DNA of 64,000 bases from NCBI GenBank assembly GCA_004154925.1, contig QJNS01000018.1, positions 1 to 64,000 of the forward strand. Direction: 5' to 3'. Origin of the DNA: Monosporascus cannonballus (taxonomy: Eukaryota; Ascomycota; Sordariomycetes; Xylariales). The notes under the pieces were generated by a model that had not been told where the DNA came from, searched no databases, and saw only the letters and a program-made list of their open reading frames with translations. Positions 25,428-37,447 of the stretch are shown piece after piece. The position numbers and the translations under genes were made by a program. Every line of letters begins with the position of its first letter. Position 1 is the first letter of the stretch.

Positions 25428-27490
25428 GGCGCTGAGACTCCACGGTCAAGCTTCCCCAGAAGACGCCGCCGGAGGTTGAGGCGGAGTGGTAGGGATGTGT
25501 ACTCTTCTAATTGACTAGAGGAGCTATGGGACGGGTTAGTATTGTTATGCTGCTGGTAAGCTTGATGATTTTTACTACTGGGTTCATTAGACTCCCCATT
25601 GGAACATTGTCACCTAATTTTGATCATCACAACGCAAATGACGGCGGCAGGACTGTATGAATAGAATAACCATCTCTATACCTACGACTTTTGCGCGTTT
25701 TAGAACTGCTGGGTCGTGATGAATGCGAAAAGAAGGAACCGCTCAAAAGGGAGCGCAAACGCAACGGGACAAATCTACGAAGCTCGCTCTACATGTGTAG
25801 GCGTTATCTTAAAAGCTGCTTGCGAGTGAGACATGGAAGCCCGTCCACGGCGGTTGGGCACAGCAACCTTTGAAGCGAAGCTGCGGCCTTTGTTCCCATC
25901 CGCTCGTCAGCAGATAACAACTGCTGCAGATCGATTCTGGAAGGAGTAGCCGCAGTAGCCCCATGACACGGGGGGCCGAGGTCGGGAAGATGATGGATGG
26001 CGCACCTCTTTTTCTCTTTTCAGGAATGTAGCGGAGGGGAGACCCTGGACTACGCGACAAGGTCAGGTCAGGACCCGGCGACGACCAATGGTAACCGGAA
26101 TTATTTTGGGGGTCGTTCCGCCCCAGATGCCAAGCCGTCTTACGGACGGCCAAGCGGCCATGCCCGCCAATCACGGGGCCGGCTTTCCTGGATGGGCCCT
26201 GCAGGCCCCGATCTTTCTTTCTCCTAGCTGTGAACTTTGGCCCCGGCTATTGACGTGATTGTTGGATCGTGGATGGACGGATGTCCTTTCGTGCTTTTCC
26301 TTTTTATGTGGGTAAGTGGCACGGGCCTCGCGGGCAGAGAAGGACATGGCGGGCTGATCCCTGCGAGAGCAAGCAAACGACCCGCGCTCTGCCCCGTCCG
26401 GTCTGGTCTGTTACTCAGCATGTGCTACAGTACTTGGCTGGATACATGCCGGCCTGCGTCACTACTGTACCAACTTTGAAGGCACACATCAAGGAAGTTT
26501 CTGAAAGGATAAACAGAGCAAAGTACCTTGGACACAGTGGAGAAAACAGAGCAGGCACACCCATCCGATATCACAATCTTCATCTTTCTGGATGAGAAAG
26601 AAGTGAATTGACTCGTTCGATATGACAATTTCGCTCTTAAGAACCTGTCCCTATAGACACCCATGGTGCTATTTTAATGGTCTGGAGAAAGTGATCAGTC
26701 TGGGGTCCTGACAAGTTGGTGTTATAAATTCAAAAAGAATGGCTCCACTCCATCACGGTGCGCGCATGTGGTCAGAGCTCCCAGTGCCAAAGTCGACCCT
26801 TTTACTTATTCGTCGAAAAGGAAAAGTGTGAAGGTTGATGCTCCACTCGCCCTCGTTAACTTGGCTCTCTATAAGATAGGTACCGGGATACAAAACTGAG
26901 TCTCCACAGTCCACCCGGCCAACCAACCAAAGCCCGGGTGCGCAGGTGTGAGCTCTTCTGCGCTCTGCCTCACCTTTTCTATTTCTACATCCCATCCATC
27001 TAACCAAGACCTGCGCGTTCTCGTGTCCTTCCCTACTTTTCGTACATACCTACACACACTTATATGTCCTCCCCTTTCACCTTTCTCAAGCCATCTCCCC
27101 TACCGCTTCTTATCTTGTGGTCCGTCCCAGACTGTCACACTTGCTGTGTATTATATCCATCACGGCCACGCCCACCATCCGTACTTCGTCCATCGTATTC
27201 TTGCGGCGAAGCCTCCCTTGACCCTAGTAACCTCGTCCTCATCAAACCGCTTGTCTTCTATCCGCCCTCAGTCATCTAGATATTCCAGGCTCATTTCACC
27301 CAGTTCAATTGGTCGTGTCTGCCCTCGTCTCTTGTAGCTTACCTCCACAGCCTTCCTTCCATCGACGCCCTTCCATCCCCGAGAGTAGCCGTTGTCCCAA
27401 GCCATTCCGTTGAGCTTGGCTTTCCGGCCACCATCTCTAACCATAGTTCCCGCATATCTCACCTGAACAATTTAGTGCTAACAGATCACA
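25428..27490. other. Intergenic region with pyrimidine-rich leader
   Basis: About 2 kb. The last 500 bp (from about 26980) is strongly CT-rich with several short upstream ATGs, as is common in the promoter and 5' leader of well-expressed fungal genes. No coding exon is convincing elsewhere. Confidence 0.5.
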
Positions 27491-28456
27491 ATGTCGTCTT
27501 TTGACCGCACCTCGTCTCCCATCCTTACCATGGCGCCAACTGCTGCTCACCAGGGCGCGTTTGGCATACCCACCTTCTCGCGTCAGCCTTCTTTATTCAA
27601 CCGCAATGAGTCCTTCGGTGCTCCTGCCGCCTGGTCTCGTCTGTCTGCCCCCATGTCTCAAGCAGCTGGCCGCAAGCGGTCCAGGGATGAAGCCGCCATC
27701 AACCTCGACGTCAACGAGGCTAAACTCGAAACCATTGAGCCCGTCAAGGAGAAAGAGGACGAGTGGGTCTACGGGGAGGGAATGACGCTCATCAAGTCGC
27801 CCTCATCCTACATCACCAGCGCCGCTAGTCAATCCGGTACCTGGGTGGAGGAGAAAGCCGCCGAGGAGCAGGTCCGTCGAAACGAAGAGGCTCGCGCAAT
27901 CCACCAGCAAGAACGTCCATCCCTGCGTAGCAGCAAATCCCAACGGCTAGACTTGAAGGCGGTCTCCGTTCCCGGCATCGACGCCCAGACCACTCGGTAC
28001 AGCCCAGTCCGCGACATCAACCCTTCTGTTGCCACGTCCGGTCTCTCGGTCGACATGAGTAGCCAACCAATCATTGACAACTTTACCCTTCACCTCGGTA
28101 TCGGGTGGAGCCGCATCAGCACCGATGAACACATCCAGGCGGCTGCTCGGGGCTGGGCCAAGTACATCGAGAACCACTTTCCTGTCACGAACGCCCGTAT
28201 CCAGCTGGAGAGCAGGGGCCTGCAGTCATATCTCGTCGAAGCCTCGGAGGGCTACTTCCTCTTCGCGGAAAACTTGCGCCAGGGCCAGCTGGTGAGCAAG
28301 GATCTGAATCAGACATTCGCCAACCTCAGGGCGAACCCCCCTGTCTTCGAGGGATTAGCACCCATGTGCGCAGCGGAGTCCCCGAAGCCATTAGAACCCG
28401 TGATGCCTCAGGGAGTACCTGCGGTACCTAGGGATATCGAAATGGACATGAGCTAG
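27491..28456 (+). CDS. Uncharacterised, probably nuclear protein, single exon
   Basis: A 321-residue intact frame starting MSSFDRTSSPILTM in the context CACAATGTC. The N-terminal third is Ser/Pro/Ala-rich and contains a basic GRKRSRDE motif at about residues 60-67, a possible nuclear localisation signal. A middle segment (EDEWVYGEGMTLIKSPSSYI) and a Glu/Arg-rich helix (EEKAAEEQVRRNEEARAIH) follow. The most ordered part is about residues 195-285 (DNFTLHLGIGWSRISTDEH, AARGWAKYIENHFP, VEASEGYFLFAENL), which looks like a small folded domain I cannot name. The C-terminus is Pro-rich. Codon use and the long CT-rich leader suggest an expressed gene. No function is proposed. Confidence 0.8.
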   Translation: MSSFDRTSSPILTMAPTAAHQGAFGIPTFSRQPSLFNRNESFGAPAAWSRLSAPMSQAAGRKRSRDEAAINLDVNEAKLETIEPVKEKEDEWVYGEGMTLIKSPSSYITSAASQSGTWVEEKAAEEQVRRNEEARAIHQQERPSLRSSKSQRLDLKAVSVPGIDAQTTRYSPVRDINPSVATSGLSVDMSSQPIIDNFTLHLGIGWSRISTDEHIQAAARGWAKYIENHFPVTNARIQLESRGLQSYLVEASEGYFLFAENLRQGQLVSKDLNQTFANLRANPPVFEGLAPMCAAESPKPLEPVMPQGVPAVPRDIEMDMS

Positions 28457-28719
28457 GCGGTCCCACGAATAGTAGATGTCTCGACGCGATCGGGTCTGGG
28501 TATGCGGGCGTTGGCTTGGTGAGCAGCCTGTTGGTGGGACGGAGTCAAATCGCTATCATCTCGTTCTGATTTTAACGGTTGCATTTTAACGATTTCCAGG
28601 TCAATTGGAAGCCACTGCCACGAAACAGGCGGTATAAGGTCTTCCTATCTGGGGGTTAATCGGAACGGGGTTTCGGCTGGGTCTGTAACGCATAGCTTTG
28701 TACCAATAGAATTCTGAAC

Positions 28720-28767
28720 TTTCCATCGGTATTTCCATCGGTATTTCCATCTGAATTTCCATCAGGT
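28720..28767. repeat. 12-bp minisatellite, four copies
   Basis: Four tandem units: TTTCCATCGGTA twice, then TTTCCATCTGAA and TTTCCATCAGGT. The first two are identical and the others diverge in their last positions. Confidence 0.9.
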
Positions 28768-29667
28768 GTTTCCGAATCAACAACACGTGCGAACTGTGAG
28801 GGCTCCGCCCTCTTAAATACCTCTCCCGGGCGGAATTCAATGATGCCTTAACGCCCCGGGTAGCTGATAGTTGGGCGGCAATCTGGTCATCTGGTTCGAT
28901 AGTTCCCCTGCGAAGTGGATTCGAGGGTCCATTATCCCCAGCGGTGGAGAGCGCTTCTGTGCACAAGCCGCGGCTAAGGTTAGTTCTTAGCAATCGTGCA
29001 TAAAGACAGACATAAGTGCCTAGATGTGATATGTATCGCGGAAGGAGGCCTCTTTAAGCAGGGTGGGTTGTGACGTAGATATGCTTATTTTAATCGTCTT
29101 CCGCTGACTTGACTGGAGGCTTCGGGGAAGCCACTTCAGTCAGTGCGGTATAAGAACGGACTGTAAGGAAGGGTAATCAATCACCATTGATCTACGTATA
29201 AGACCAAGGGGCATGTTAGTAGGATCAACTACGTAGGTAGGCACATCGGTAGCTTCCATCTTAAAAAGATATGGTTCGTTGTCCGCCAGCAACTCTGCAA
29301 TGCCCCTAACTTCGTACATAACATCAAACAGGCTAAAATAATGATGGGCGAATGCTGGATTATGTATCAACACTAGTGTGCAGATGACCGCGCCCAACGT
29401 CGAACATCCAAGGCCCCGGGAGATATCGGGAGTTCGAGGCAACCGATGTGGCCGGGAAACGAGTGGCCGCCCGCCGCCGCCCTGTGAACCCGCAACCCCT
29501 TCACTTATCCCAATGCGGAAGTGCTATGTGGGGAAGAGCACAGCGAGAGTCAGAGGCTTTTGCCAGGCAGGTTCTACAGTAAGGCATTGGTTACCGATAT
29601 GGCCAGCAGAGCCGAGCGCCGCATCCGGCGTTCTCCTCAGGCCGACAGTAGTGTGTGTAGGGGGCGC

Positions 29668-29745
29668 AGGTCGTGATCCAAATAATTGACACGCTTTTGG
29701 TTGGTAGGTCCTAAGAAATTGTGTCAATTATTCTGACTACGACCT
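29668..29745. mobile_element. Short inverted-repeat element (MITE-like or solo terminal repeats)
   Basis: Two 25-bp arms, 29668-29692 and 29721-29745, are inverted copies of each other: AGGTCGT-NNNNN-AATAATTGACAC outward to inward, with mismatches only in the five middle positions, separated by 28 bp. The AATAATTGACAC core is reminiscent of fungal Tc1/mariner terminal repeats, but no flanking TA duplication is obvious. It could be a tiny non-autonomous element or an excision remnant. Confidence 0.55.
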
Positions 29746-31160
29746 GGGGCGTAAGGCATTCGAGGGGTTGGATGTTGTTTGTTGGGAACTCACTAGATTC
29801 CTCAAGCTCATGAAGGGGGGGGGTTCTTGATGGTAGGTTCAGAGGTTGGCAGAATATACCACAACGTGGTTAGCTGATTTATCTGGTATTGTAATACAAA
29901 AACATCCATAGATTAGATGGGCTGGACTTGGACGTTTTCGGCTACTATCTAACGTTACTCTGTAAGTATAAGTATCTGTCTTATTAGTAGGAGGTAACCA
30001 ATAAATCCAACCTTTCTTTGAAGCAGATGCACGGCATTGGCGGCGGCTCACTCGATGTCGTGCACACCCCCTCAGGATCAAAGCTAACTAACGCAACTTG
30101 GCAACCCGTGCTGCTTGGAATACATAAACAACCAGAATGCAACGATCGCGGGACGCGCCAGTTCCTCAGGTTGCAGATTGTTGACTCTATGCTTGTTTAT
30201 ATCTCTTGATACCTGCACGTGTCGCTCAACTATACTGCCCAAAGAAGGCACGGCTCCTCGTAATATTTTGGCATCTCGCCGCTTCCCATCGGTCGCAGTA
30301 AAAGTGACCCGCTGCCGATACACACTTCGCCTCAGTCTGTCATATGCTGTCTTGGCTGCCTGCTGTCTAGTCCTCAGTATCCATCTCTGTGGCGAGGGAG
30401 AGCACAGCCCTCGACGCAACTCAAGCCACCAAGCGTCACCACCAGACCAATCAGTCCCACGGGAGTCACGAGGTCTGGACCAGAAACGCTTCCCACTTTT
30501 TCATCGCACGAGTAGCGACGAAACAAGGCACGACGAAACGCATCTTTTTTGGGGCATAGCGGCCCCTGCATCTTCGGCTCGCTCTGCGCTGCATCTGCGG
30601 TATTGGGGGACGCCGGAAAAGAGCAGGGTAGCAGAGGTGGCCATGCCAGCCTGCTAGCTTGATTCCTTGCTTTGGTGCCTTGCTGATATCCACATCTCGT
30701 CATCTTTTTCGCTTCTTTTTATGTTCAAACCCACCAGGAAAGCAATTGGGATTTATTTCTGCGCGAGTTCGCCGTTTCCTCCTCACTTTCCTCGTTCATG
30801 AACCTGGAGCGGAACTCGAGAATCTGGAACCGCTCGAGCTGCTTTATTGGTCGCATACGCTGCACTTGGTTTCCGTATATCACATCAGCTCGTCTTAGCT
30901 CCGCCGCCCCTCACTGAGGACAACGAGGAGTTTTAAACGCCACTGGAGTGGAGAGAGGGAAAGAGAGCTAAGGAGAAGCTCAAACCATTCTTCTTAAAGC
31001 AGCACCAGAATCCAGCCGGTCGGGTTTTGGTGGCCTCCACGCTGGTCGTCGGACGGCGTCCATGCCCACAATAATCCGAACATTGTCGCGCTGGAACCGC
31101 ACGCGATCCGTCACGATACTGCATACTACTTCACTAATCTAGCTTCAACTCAAAGTATTC

Positions 31161-32945
31161 ATGGTGTCGCAACCTGATCCGTATCCGACCTCCCTCGCCG
31201 TCCGCGGTGCTCAGTCCGTCGTCTCGTCCCGCTCCTCGCGCCCCCATGTCTCGTCGCGCAGCAAGCGGTACAACCGCTCCCACGCCGGCGGCACCTCCTA
31301 CGTCCCGCAGAACGAGTTCCCCGTCTTCAGCCACTCGGGCGACGTCGAGATCATCATCTCCGCTGGCGGCGTCGAGAACAGGTACCTCCTACACCGGCAC
31401 ACGCTTGTACGGTGTTCCGGCTTCTTCGAGGCGAGCACGAGTCGGGAGTGGTCGAAAGCCAGCGTTCTGCCGTTGCCGGAGCCCGCCTCAAAGGACCTCG
31501 CTAGGATAGGGGAGGATGATGGCGGGAGTGGTATTGCGAATCGCGGCGGGAGCGAGGTGGCGAGGCCTGGCGGGGACTCCCCTGCACCGCGGAGGAGATG
31601 GCGGTATGTGCTGGATCCTGGGATCGATGGGGACGACATACCGATGCTCGTACAGAGAGAAGCCGATAGCGGCAGCGGGGATGGCAACAACAACACACGT
31701 GCGCCTGCGCAGGCGAAGTCGCTCTTCGGCGGCGGAGGCGGCGCGATAACGAACACGCCCTCAGCCCGCAATAAGCCGGCGCACTCGCACGCGAACTCGG
31801 CGAGCTCATTCTTCCGCTCCGTCGCGAACCTCTCCCTAGCGCACTCCTCGCGACGCCACCACGAGCCCGTGCCGGACATCGGCGCCAACTCGCAGCTATC
31901 GCAGGCCGACGTGGATCTGCTCCGCGACTACGACAACCTGTTCCGCATCTTCTACAACTACCCGCCGGTGCTCGACGGCGTCAGCATCGCCGACGCCTAC
32001 GTGCAGTGCAAGTCGTTGTTGACCCTGGCGGACCAGTACGATGCGTTGGCGGTGTGCGGCCCGCGCGTCGACCATCACCTGCTGCAGTTCCGCGGGCGCC
32101 TCTGGAAGCAGGTCGCCAAGTACCCCGTCAGTTACCTGCGGCTGGGCTACCTCGCGCGCTCCAAGGTCATCTTCCAGGAGGCCCTCATCCACGTCGTGGG
32201 CCAGTGGCCGGCCGGCGAGCGGAGCATCCGGCAGGGACTGCCCGAGGCCGTCGTCGACATTATCGAGGACAAGGTCGATGAGCTCGAGGAGACGGTTGCC
32301 CGCGTCGAGGGCCGCCTGTTCCGGCTCGCCCTCACCAACTCCCGTGGCGAGCGCGTCGGCCCCAATACGAGCTACCTCGACTGGCTCGCCGTATCCCTGT
32401 TCCGCCAGTGGCTCGCCGACAACACGTCGCCCGCGCCGCCGCCCAGACAACCGCCACCGCCGCCGTCCTCTTCCTCCGACCGCGACCGCAGGGGCCCGCA
32501 TCACCGTCACCACAGCCACGGCCACCACTCGACATCGCCCCGGGACGACGGCGGCCCCGCGGCGGGAGAAGGGTCCCGGAACGCCGTCCAGGTGCCGGCG
32601 CCCGCGTCCCTCGCCAGCGTGGGGCGCACGTACCGGCTGCTGGGGTCGCCGAGCGGCGCCGCGTATCTGGGCCACGACGAGTGCAAGCGGTTTCTGAAGC
32701 TGACGCCGGACCTGTACTCGCGCGACAATCTGAGGAGATTCGAGAAGCGCGTCGACGAGCTCAAGGCCGCCGCGCGCGAGGTCGTGCGCCCGCTCATGGG
32801 CAGCGGGCTCGAGCTCGAGCATGAGATCGCGGTGGCCGGGAGAAGTAGGGGGGACGCGGTCGAGGCGGCGGCGGGCGTCACGAGTTATCTCACGTGTGTG
32901 AGGGTCTACAATCGGGATTTGCCGTGGGATGTCGACGAGGGGTAG
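31161..32945 (+). CDS. BTB/POZ-domain protein
   Basis: A 594-residue single-exon protein. The BTB fold begins near residue 52 (FPVFSHSGDVEIIISAGG, then YLLHRHTLVRCSGFFEA), the strand-helix pattern of BTB domains in which a surface-exposed His-x-x-x-L helix precedes the dimer interface. A low-complexity insert of about 130 residues (Gly/Asp/Asn- and Ser-rich) splits the domain before its second half resumes at about residue 248 (DLLRDYDNLFRIFYNYPP, SLLTLADQYDALAVCGPRV). A helical region with LRLGYLARSKVIFQEALIH follows, then a Pro/His-rich linker and a conserved-looking C-terminus (YLGHDECKRFLKLTPDLYS). Fungal proteins of this architecture are common but uncharacterised; BTB proteins often act as Cullin-3 adaptors or oligomerisation modules. 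GC content is high. No defects seen. Confidence 0.85.
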   Translation: MVSQPDPYPTSLAVRGAQSVVSSRSSRPHVSSRSKRYNRSHAGGTSYVPQNEFPVFSHSGDVEIIISAGGVENRYLLHRHTLVRCSGFFEASTSREWSKASVLPLPEPASKDLARIGEDDGGSGIANRGGSEVARPGGDSPAPRRRWRYVLDPGIDGDDIPMLVQREADSGSGDGNNNTRAPAQAKSLFGGGGGAITNTPSARNKPAHSHANSASSFFRSVANLSLAHSSRRHHEPVPDIGANSQLSQADVDLLRDYDNLFRIFYNYPPVLDGVSIADAYVQCKSLLTLADQYDALAVCGPRVDHHLLQFRGRLWKQVAKYPVSYLRLGYLARSKVIFQEALIHVVGQWPAGERSIRQGLPEAVVDIIEDKVDELEETVARVEGRLFRLALTNSRGERVGPNTSYLDWLAVSLFRQWLADNTSPAPPPRQPPPPPSSSSDRDRRGPHHRHHSHGHHSTSPRDDGGPAAGEGSRNAVQVPAPASLASVGRTYRLLGSPSGAAYLGHDECKRFLKLTPDLYSRDNLRRFEKRVDELKAAAREVVRPLMGSGLELEHEIAVAGRSRGDAVEAAAGVTSYLTCVRVYNRDLPWDVDEG

Positions 32946-34108
32946 AGGCGTGTGAGAGTGGGTGGCGTTGGGAGTCGGGGATAATGTCTTGACGAGGAAA
33001 CGTGGGTGACGATCTTCTGAGCGGCGGGCCGGAAGTGAAGCAAGCGGTGCCTGGGTTGCACGATTGGATTTCCCATCCGATGACGGAAAAGCTGCTTATA
33101 AACCTCTACCGACCGACGACCTATTGGTTACAGGGATGGAGCAGGAGGTCACGCCACACGGCGCACGACGTTACGGTTTATATATGTCAGGAATGAATGT
33201 ATGAGGAGGGAGAGGGGGCTGATGGAGAAATCTCTGCTTGGTTTAGCGCACATTAATGTGGTCGTCTATGGCTGCTGGAGTTTCGTGTGATGGAGGTTCG
33301 CAGTTTTCATAATTCATAGGATACCCTACGTACGCACGTTTCGAAGAAAATGGAAGAGTTCTCTTGATACCTGCCCATCTCTGTCTGCTTCGACTTTTCT
33401 TTTTCGGCCCCCCATCTGTCCTGTTGCGTCTCGTCTATTTTTATTCCTTCCGGCGAACAATTGGGTCGGGTAGGTAAAAGCAGCACCGGCGACGATTCCA
33501 AGCCCAGTTGTTCTTTATAATTTGTCACGGCCGAGATGCCAAGCTAGTTTGTGACAACGAGCTGTGTGCTACTGTAAAGCCGTCTTGCCCGTCATGTCCT
33601 ATCTGCGACGAACTTTGGTAGGCAGGAACTCGTAAATAATTCCCTCTCGCGGAAAGTCGGGGATATCGTAAGGGGGTATTGGCCGGACAAATATAGCTAC
33701 ACACCCCGGAGAATTTCCTCAAATACATGCCCGTCGGGATCAGGCTTTCGGTCTCACCGCTGGACAGGCACGTATAGGTGATTTGTAGCATCTTGTGACA
33801 ACCTACCCGTGGTCACAGCCCGCTTCTAACTCCTCCGGGCCTTACTTAGCATATCATCTCACAGGAAATCGGACGACGGGAGTGGCCGGGATGCATTTGG
33901 CCACACATAAGCAAGCCTTCACATAATCAAGGGGAATCTCCACGCGCGGCTTTGATGCACGCTGATATCCATTCACGACGTCCAACGCGCCCCAAGGACT
34001 TCAAAATAACGCCCTGCTTGCCGACCGCGGCCCCCAACTAAAATGCAATACGTTACACTACACCCACCTCCCTAGCACCCAGCCGCCTCTTCCGGCACCG
34101 AGGACCGG
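32946..34108. other. Intergenic region between convergent BTB and YEN1 genes
   Basis: About 1.2 kb between two convergent 3' ends. No coding exon is convincing; both 3' untranslated regions presumably lie here. Confidence 0.5.
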
Positions 34109-36848
34109 CTAATCGACCCCCGTGAGATCGACACACTCGACGTCGCTCCGGCGCCAGACGCGGCCGCGCTGCCCATGCCCGCCGCCACCGCCGCCGCCGC
34201 CACCGTCCCGGGGGCCCGGCAGAGCCGGAGCCACGTGCGCCTTGAGCGCCTCGGCCTCGGCCACCGTCACGTCGACCTCCTTGAAGTAGCCCGGCTGGCT
34301 CCTGCGCGGGACGTAGAGCTTCGTCAGGCGCAGGCCGCCCGCCCCGAAGGCGGCGTCCAGCGTCGTCTGCTTCGCTTTCTGCTTTGTCTTGGCGGAGGCG
34401 GTCGTGCGAGGCCGCGGTGGCGATTCGGGGGATGCGGCGTCACCGCCGCCGTTGCTCTCGTGGCGGTGTTTGGCACCGGTGCCGACGGTCCTTGGCGGCC
34501 TGTCCCCGGCGAAGCTGCTGAGCGGCGGGAGGTCGGCGTTGCTGACCTCGGCGTCGTCCTCGCCCGAGTCCGAGAGGGCCGCCTCTAGAGCGACGGTCCG
34601 CGCGCGCGCGAGGCCGCGTGTTCTTCTCGCGTCGGCGGCGGACTTCTGCGGCGTCGCCGAGGCCGGCAGGGACTCGGTCCGCGCTAGTTTCCGCCTGGGC
34701 CGCTCGACCGACGGCGGGGCCGGACTCGGAGCCCGTACGAACCCCGGGCTCTCTCTCGCCTCGGACTCGCTCCGGGAAGCCGCCGGCGGCGGGGTGACGG
34801 ACCGTCGTTTGTGGCTAGGACTTGAGTCAAGCGACGGCGAGAGGTCGGTCGGGTGAGGATTGGCCTGCTGACCTTTCGCGGACGATCGTGGACGAGGATG
34901 CGCCGCAGGCGAAGCTGGCGGACTGGAGGATATGTAAATGGCCTCGAAGGCCTTGGGGGGGTTTGGGGGTTTGGTGCCGGCAATCCCGGGACTGCTGGCT
35001 TGTGCGCCGGCCGTCGTCCAGGGGTCGGTGGTGGGTTCCGAGTCTGCTGCGGCGGCTGGGGCGCTCCTCTTGGATCTGGTGGACGTGGGCTTAGTCTGCT
35101 TACTGGATCTGGTGGACCGGGGCTTCCCTGGGTTCTGACTGCATGGAGGCGGCGGCAGCGGAGGGAGACTTTGCGATGGGGCGGAGAGCGCAGCGAGAGG
35201 ACTACAGATGGGGGCAGATGAGGCTGGTGGGGGACGATCCTGCGATGGAGAGGCGGGAGGCACACCGGATTTACCGCTTTCGGCGCTCTTCGAGACGTTC
35301 TTGGTGACCTTGACGAACTTGTCCATAGCGCCGGCCGACGTCCCGCCCGGCTTGGTCTTCTGCCTCGGAGCTCTCGTCTTTGTTCGCCTGCTGGCTTTGG
35401 CGCGCTGCGCCGACTCCCAGTCCTCGACCATCAGCGGTATCCCGAGCTTGGCTACGGTCTCCGGTATCCAGAAGAGGTCCGGCTCGGTCGGGCTGAACGG
35501 CTTCCTGCTCGCGGTCCTCGCCTCGTCTTCCGCCGGCGCCTCGAACTCGTCGTCGCTGTTGAGGGCGAGGCCGTCCCGCCCGTAGCTGATGACCTCGTCT
35601 GGCTCCTCTTGGAAATCGTAGCCCACGATGTTGGCCGGGATGAACGATACGCGCAGCTCCGAGGTCGCGTCCGTGCTGGAGTGCGCCCGCCTGGTCGTTA
35701 TCGAGGTTACCAGCTCTGACTCTTCCTTCTCGATTATCGACGTGGTATCTTCGGATGCCGTTTCGTGTTGGACACTCCGGTCCATGAGTTTCCGCACTAG
35801 AAGGGAAGGCGCGAGGACTCGGATGAACTTGATAGCCCCTATCCGGTAGGTCCAGTCGAAGGTCTCTCCGACGAACTCCCGAAGTCCCTGGACGTCCACG
35901 GGTCTCCCCCAAGTTTGGTTTCTTAACCTCTCGAGTGTGGACGCGGGAGACACAACCGGGTGGGTGTAATATCTTAGAACATCGAGATTCGGGAAGGTAT
36001 CAGGAACGTCGAGAGCCTTGTGTCTCGTCCTGAAGAACCCGCTTTCGTTGGTCCGGAGCTCGTATATCAGCCGCTCCCTCCACGAGTTCAGACCTGACGT
36101 GTCGGACCTCTTCAGCTGACACAAGCTCTTGCCGAACCCGGCCCTCGCCGCCTCGCATGCTAGCTTGACGCCGGCACCGGGGATGCCTTCGGGGAGGTAA
36201 TCGCCGCCGCTCATAAGCGCAACGAGCACCATCCCCTCCCTGTCCAGGCCGGATTCGCCCCGCCGTAGCTCCTCGGTATCGTACATGGACACGTGAGTCG
36301 GCGTCTTCGCCTTCGCGCCCTCGGAGGACCAGTTCCGCAGCGTCCGCCTGCAGCCGAACATGATGGTGTCGACGTCCTCGCTGAGCACGGCGTCCACGAG
36401 GCCCTGCCGCTGCAGCAGGGCGCACTCGGCCTCGGCCTCGCCGGGCGCGTCGTGCGCCTGGAAGCCGAACAGCCTAATGAGCCGCTTCGCCATCGACGTG
36501 GCGACGCCGTCGCCCCTCCCCGAGCGCCGGTTGCGCTTGAAGACCGGCTTGTGCGGCCCGTCGAAGACGAACACGGGCTGGATGGACAGGCCGAGCAGCC
36601 GGAGCAGCCGGTAGAACAGCGTCCGTATGGCGGGGTTCGAGCCGCCGCGGGCCGCCTGGGCCTGGAACTGCCATATCGAGATGTCTATGGCCAGTCGGAA
36701 CGGGCGGCCGGCCCGCTCGAGCTTCTCGACAGCGAGCTTGGCTAGTGATATCCGCTTTCCGGGGCCGATCTCCTTGTAGATCCTGGTCGTACGCGTCAGT
36801 GAACGATGCTACGGCTGAAGCACGGATATCTGACCCTTTGATGCCCAT
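34109..36848 (-). CDS. YEN1: Yen1/GEN1-type Holliday junction resolvase (XPG/Rad2 family)
   Basis: Structure-specific nuclease that cuts four-way junctions late in the cell cycle. Exon 1 (36848-36835) encodes only MGIKG and is joined to exon 2 (36782-34109) through a 52-nt intron (GTCAGA...GACCAG), giving about 895 aa starting MGIKGIYKEIGPGKRISL. XPG-N and XPG-I acidic residues are present: AIDIS (D near 38), FVFDGPHKP (D near 79), APGEAEAE (E near 120/122), SEDVDT (near 141/143) and SGGDYLPEGIPGAG (D near 199), the last beginning the helix-hairpin-helix. A Yen1-type chromo-like segment follows (LRVSFIPANIVGYD, FWIPETVAKLGIPL). The C-terminal half is Ser/Pro-rich and disordered with many SP sites, consistent with CDK regulation known for Yen1. 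Divergent from ARP10. The tiny first exon is easily missed. Confidence 0.93.
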
Positions 36849-37447
36849 AGTGAAAGGACGAGCATCTGGCGGCTAAGCGGAGAGTAGAAGAACGCTTATA
36901 GATCAGCTATCCATGAATCTCCGGGAGGGTCTATCTATGCAAGAGGAAGACGGGCTATGATAAGATTCGATAATGAGCACCGTTAGCTACAGCCAATGTC
37001 CGCCATCGTCTACGTAAGTTGCAATTCACGGTTCTGCCGATATTGGAAGTTCTAGCTGATTGATGTCATCATAGCCCTTCAACGCGAAACCAAATCCCAT
37101 TAAACTCTAGCGCAAATATTGACTTGGCCAATTTGGTCGCCACCGGCAACGCAACAGAGAGGTTGCAGGGGTAGTTGGTAGTGGGGGGTTAGCGTATATA
37201 TCACCTACCTGTACGTGATCAAAATAGATACATACAAGCTACCCGGTAGTTGCATGGGTTCCTTTCAATGGGCTGCAGATGCAGAGGAAGCTCTTGGGTT
37301 TCTACATCACCGAGTTCTCTAATTGGCGAGCCGTTTGCACTTCACGATGCCCAAAATCTGACGACATGGTTGCAATGAGAGATTCGCCCGATCAATATGT
37401 GAATTTCGTCTAAGCAACATTGAGATACTTACTGCGATAGGGATACG
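36849..37447. promoter_or_regulatory. Divergent promoter region, YEN1 / ARP10
   Basis: 600 bp between divergent starts. It must hold both promoters; no specific motif is claimed and no other gene is seen. Confidence 0.4.

Larger units (their letters stand above)
28457..31160. other. Intergenic region with minisatellite and hairpin repeat
   Basis: 2.7 kb with no supportable gene. It contains a four-copy 12-bp minisatellite and a near-perfect inverted repeat (both listed). The last 500 bp (from about 30650) is CT-rich and likely the promoter of the BTB gene. Confidence 0.5.

Noticed and set aside
28601..28993. Minus-strand frame with repeated MEIP units
   Set aside because: The repeated residues come from the 12-bp minisatellite; the rest shows no coding character.
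31896..32822. 308-codon minus-strand frame opposite the BTB gene
   Set aside because: Arg/Ala/Val/Gly-rich shadow of a high-GC coding exon; the sense strand carries a recognisable BTB fold.
34175..35585. Several plus-strand frames opposite the YEN1 C-terminal half
   Set aside because: Shadow frames of a GC-rich, Ser/Pro-coding exon with no family features.
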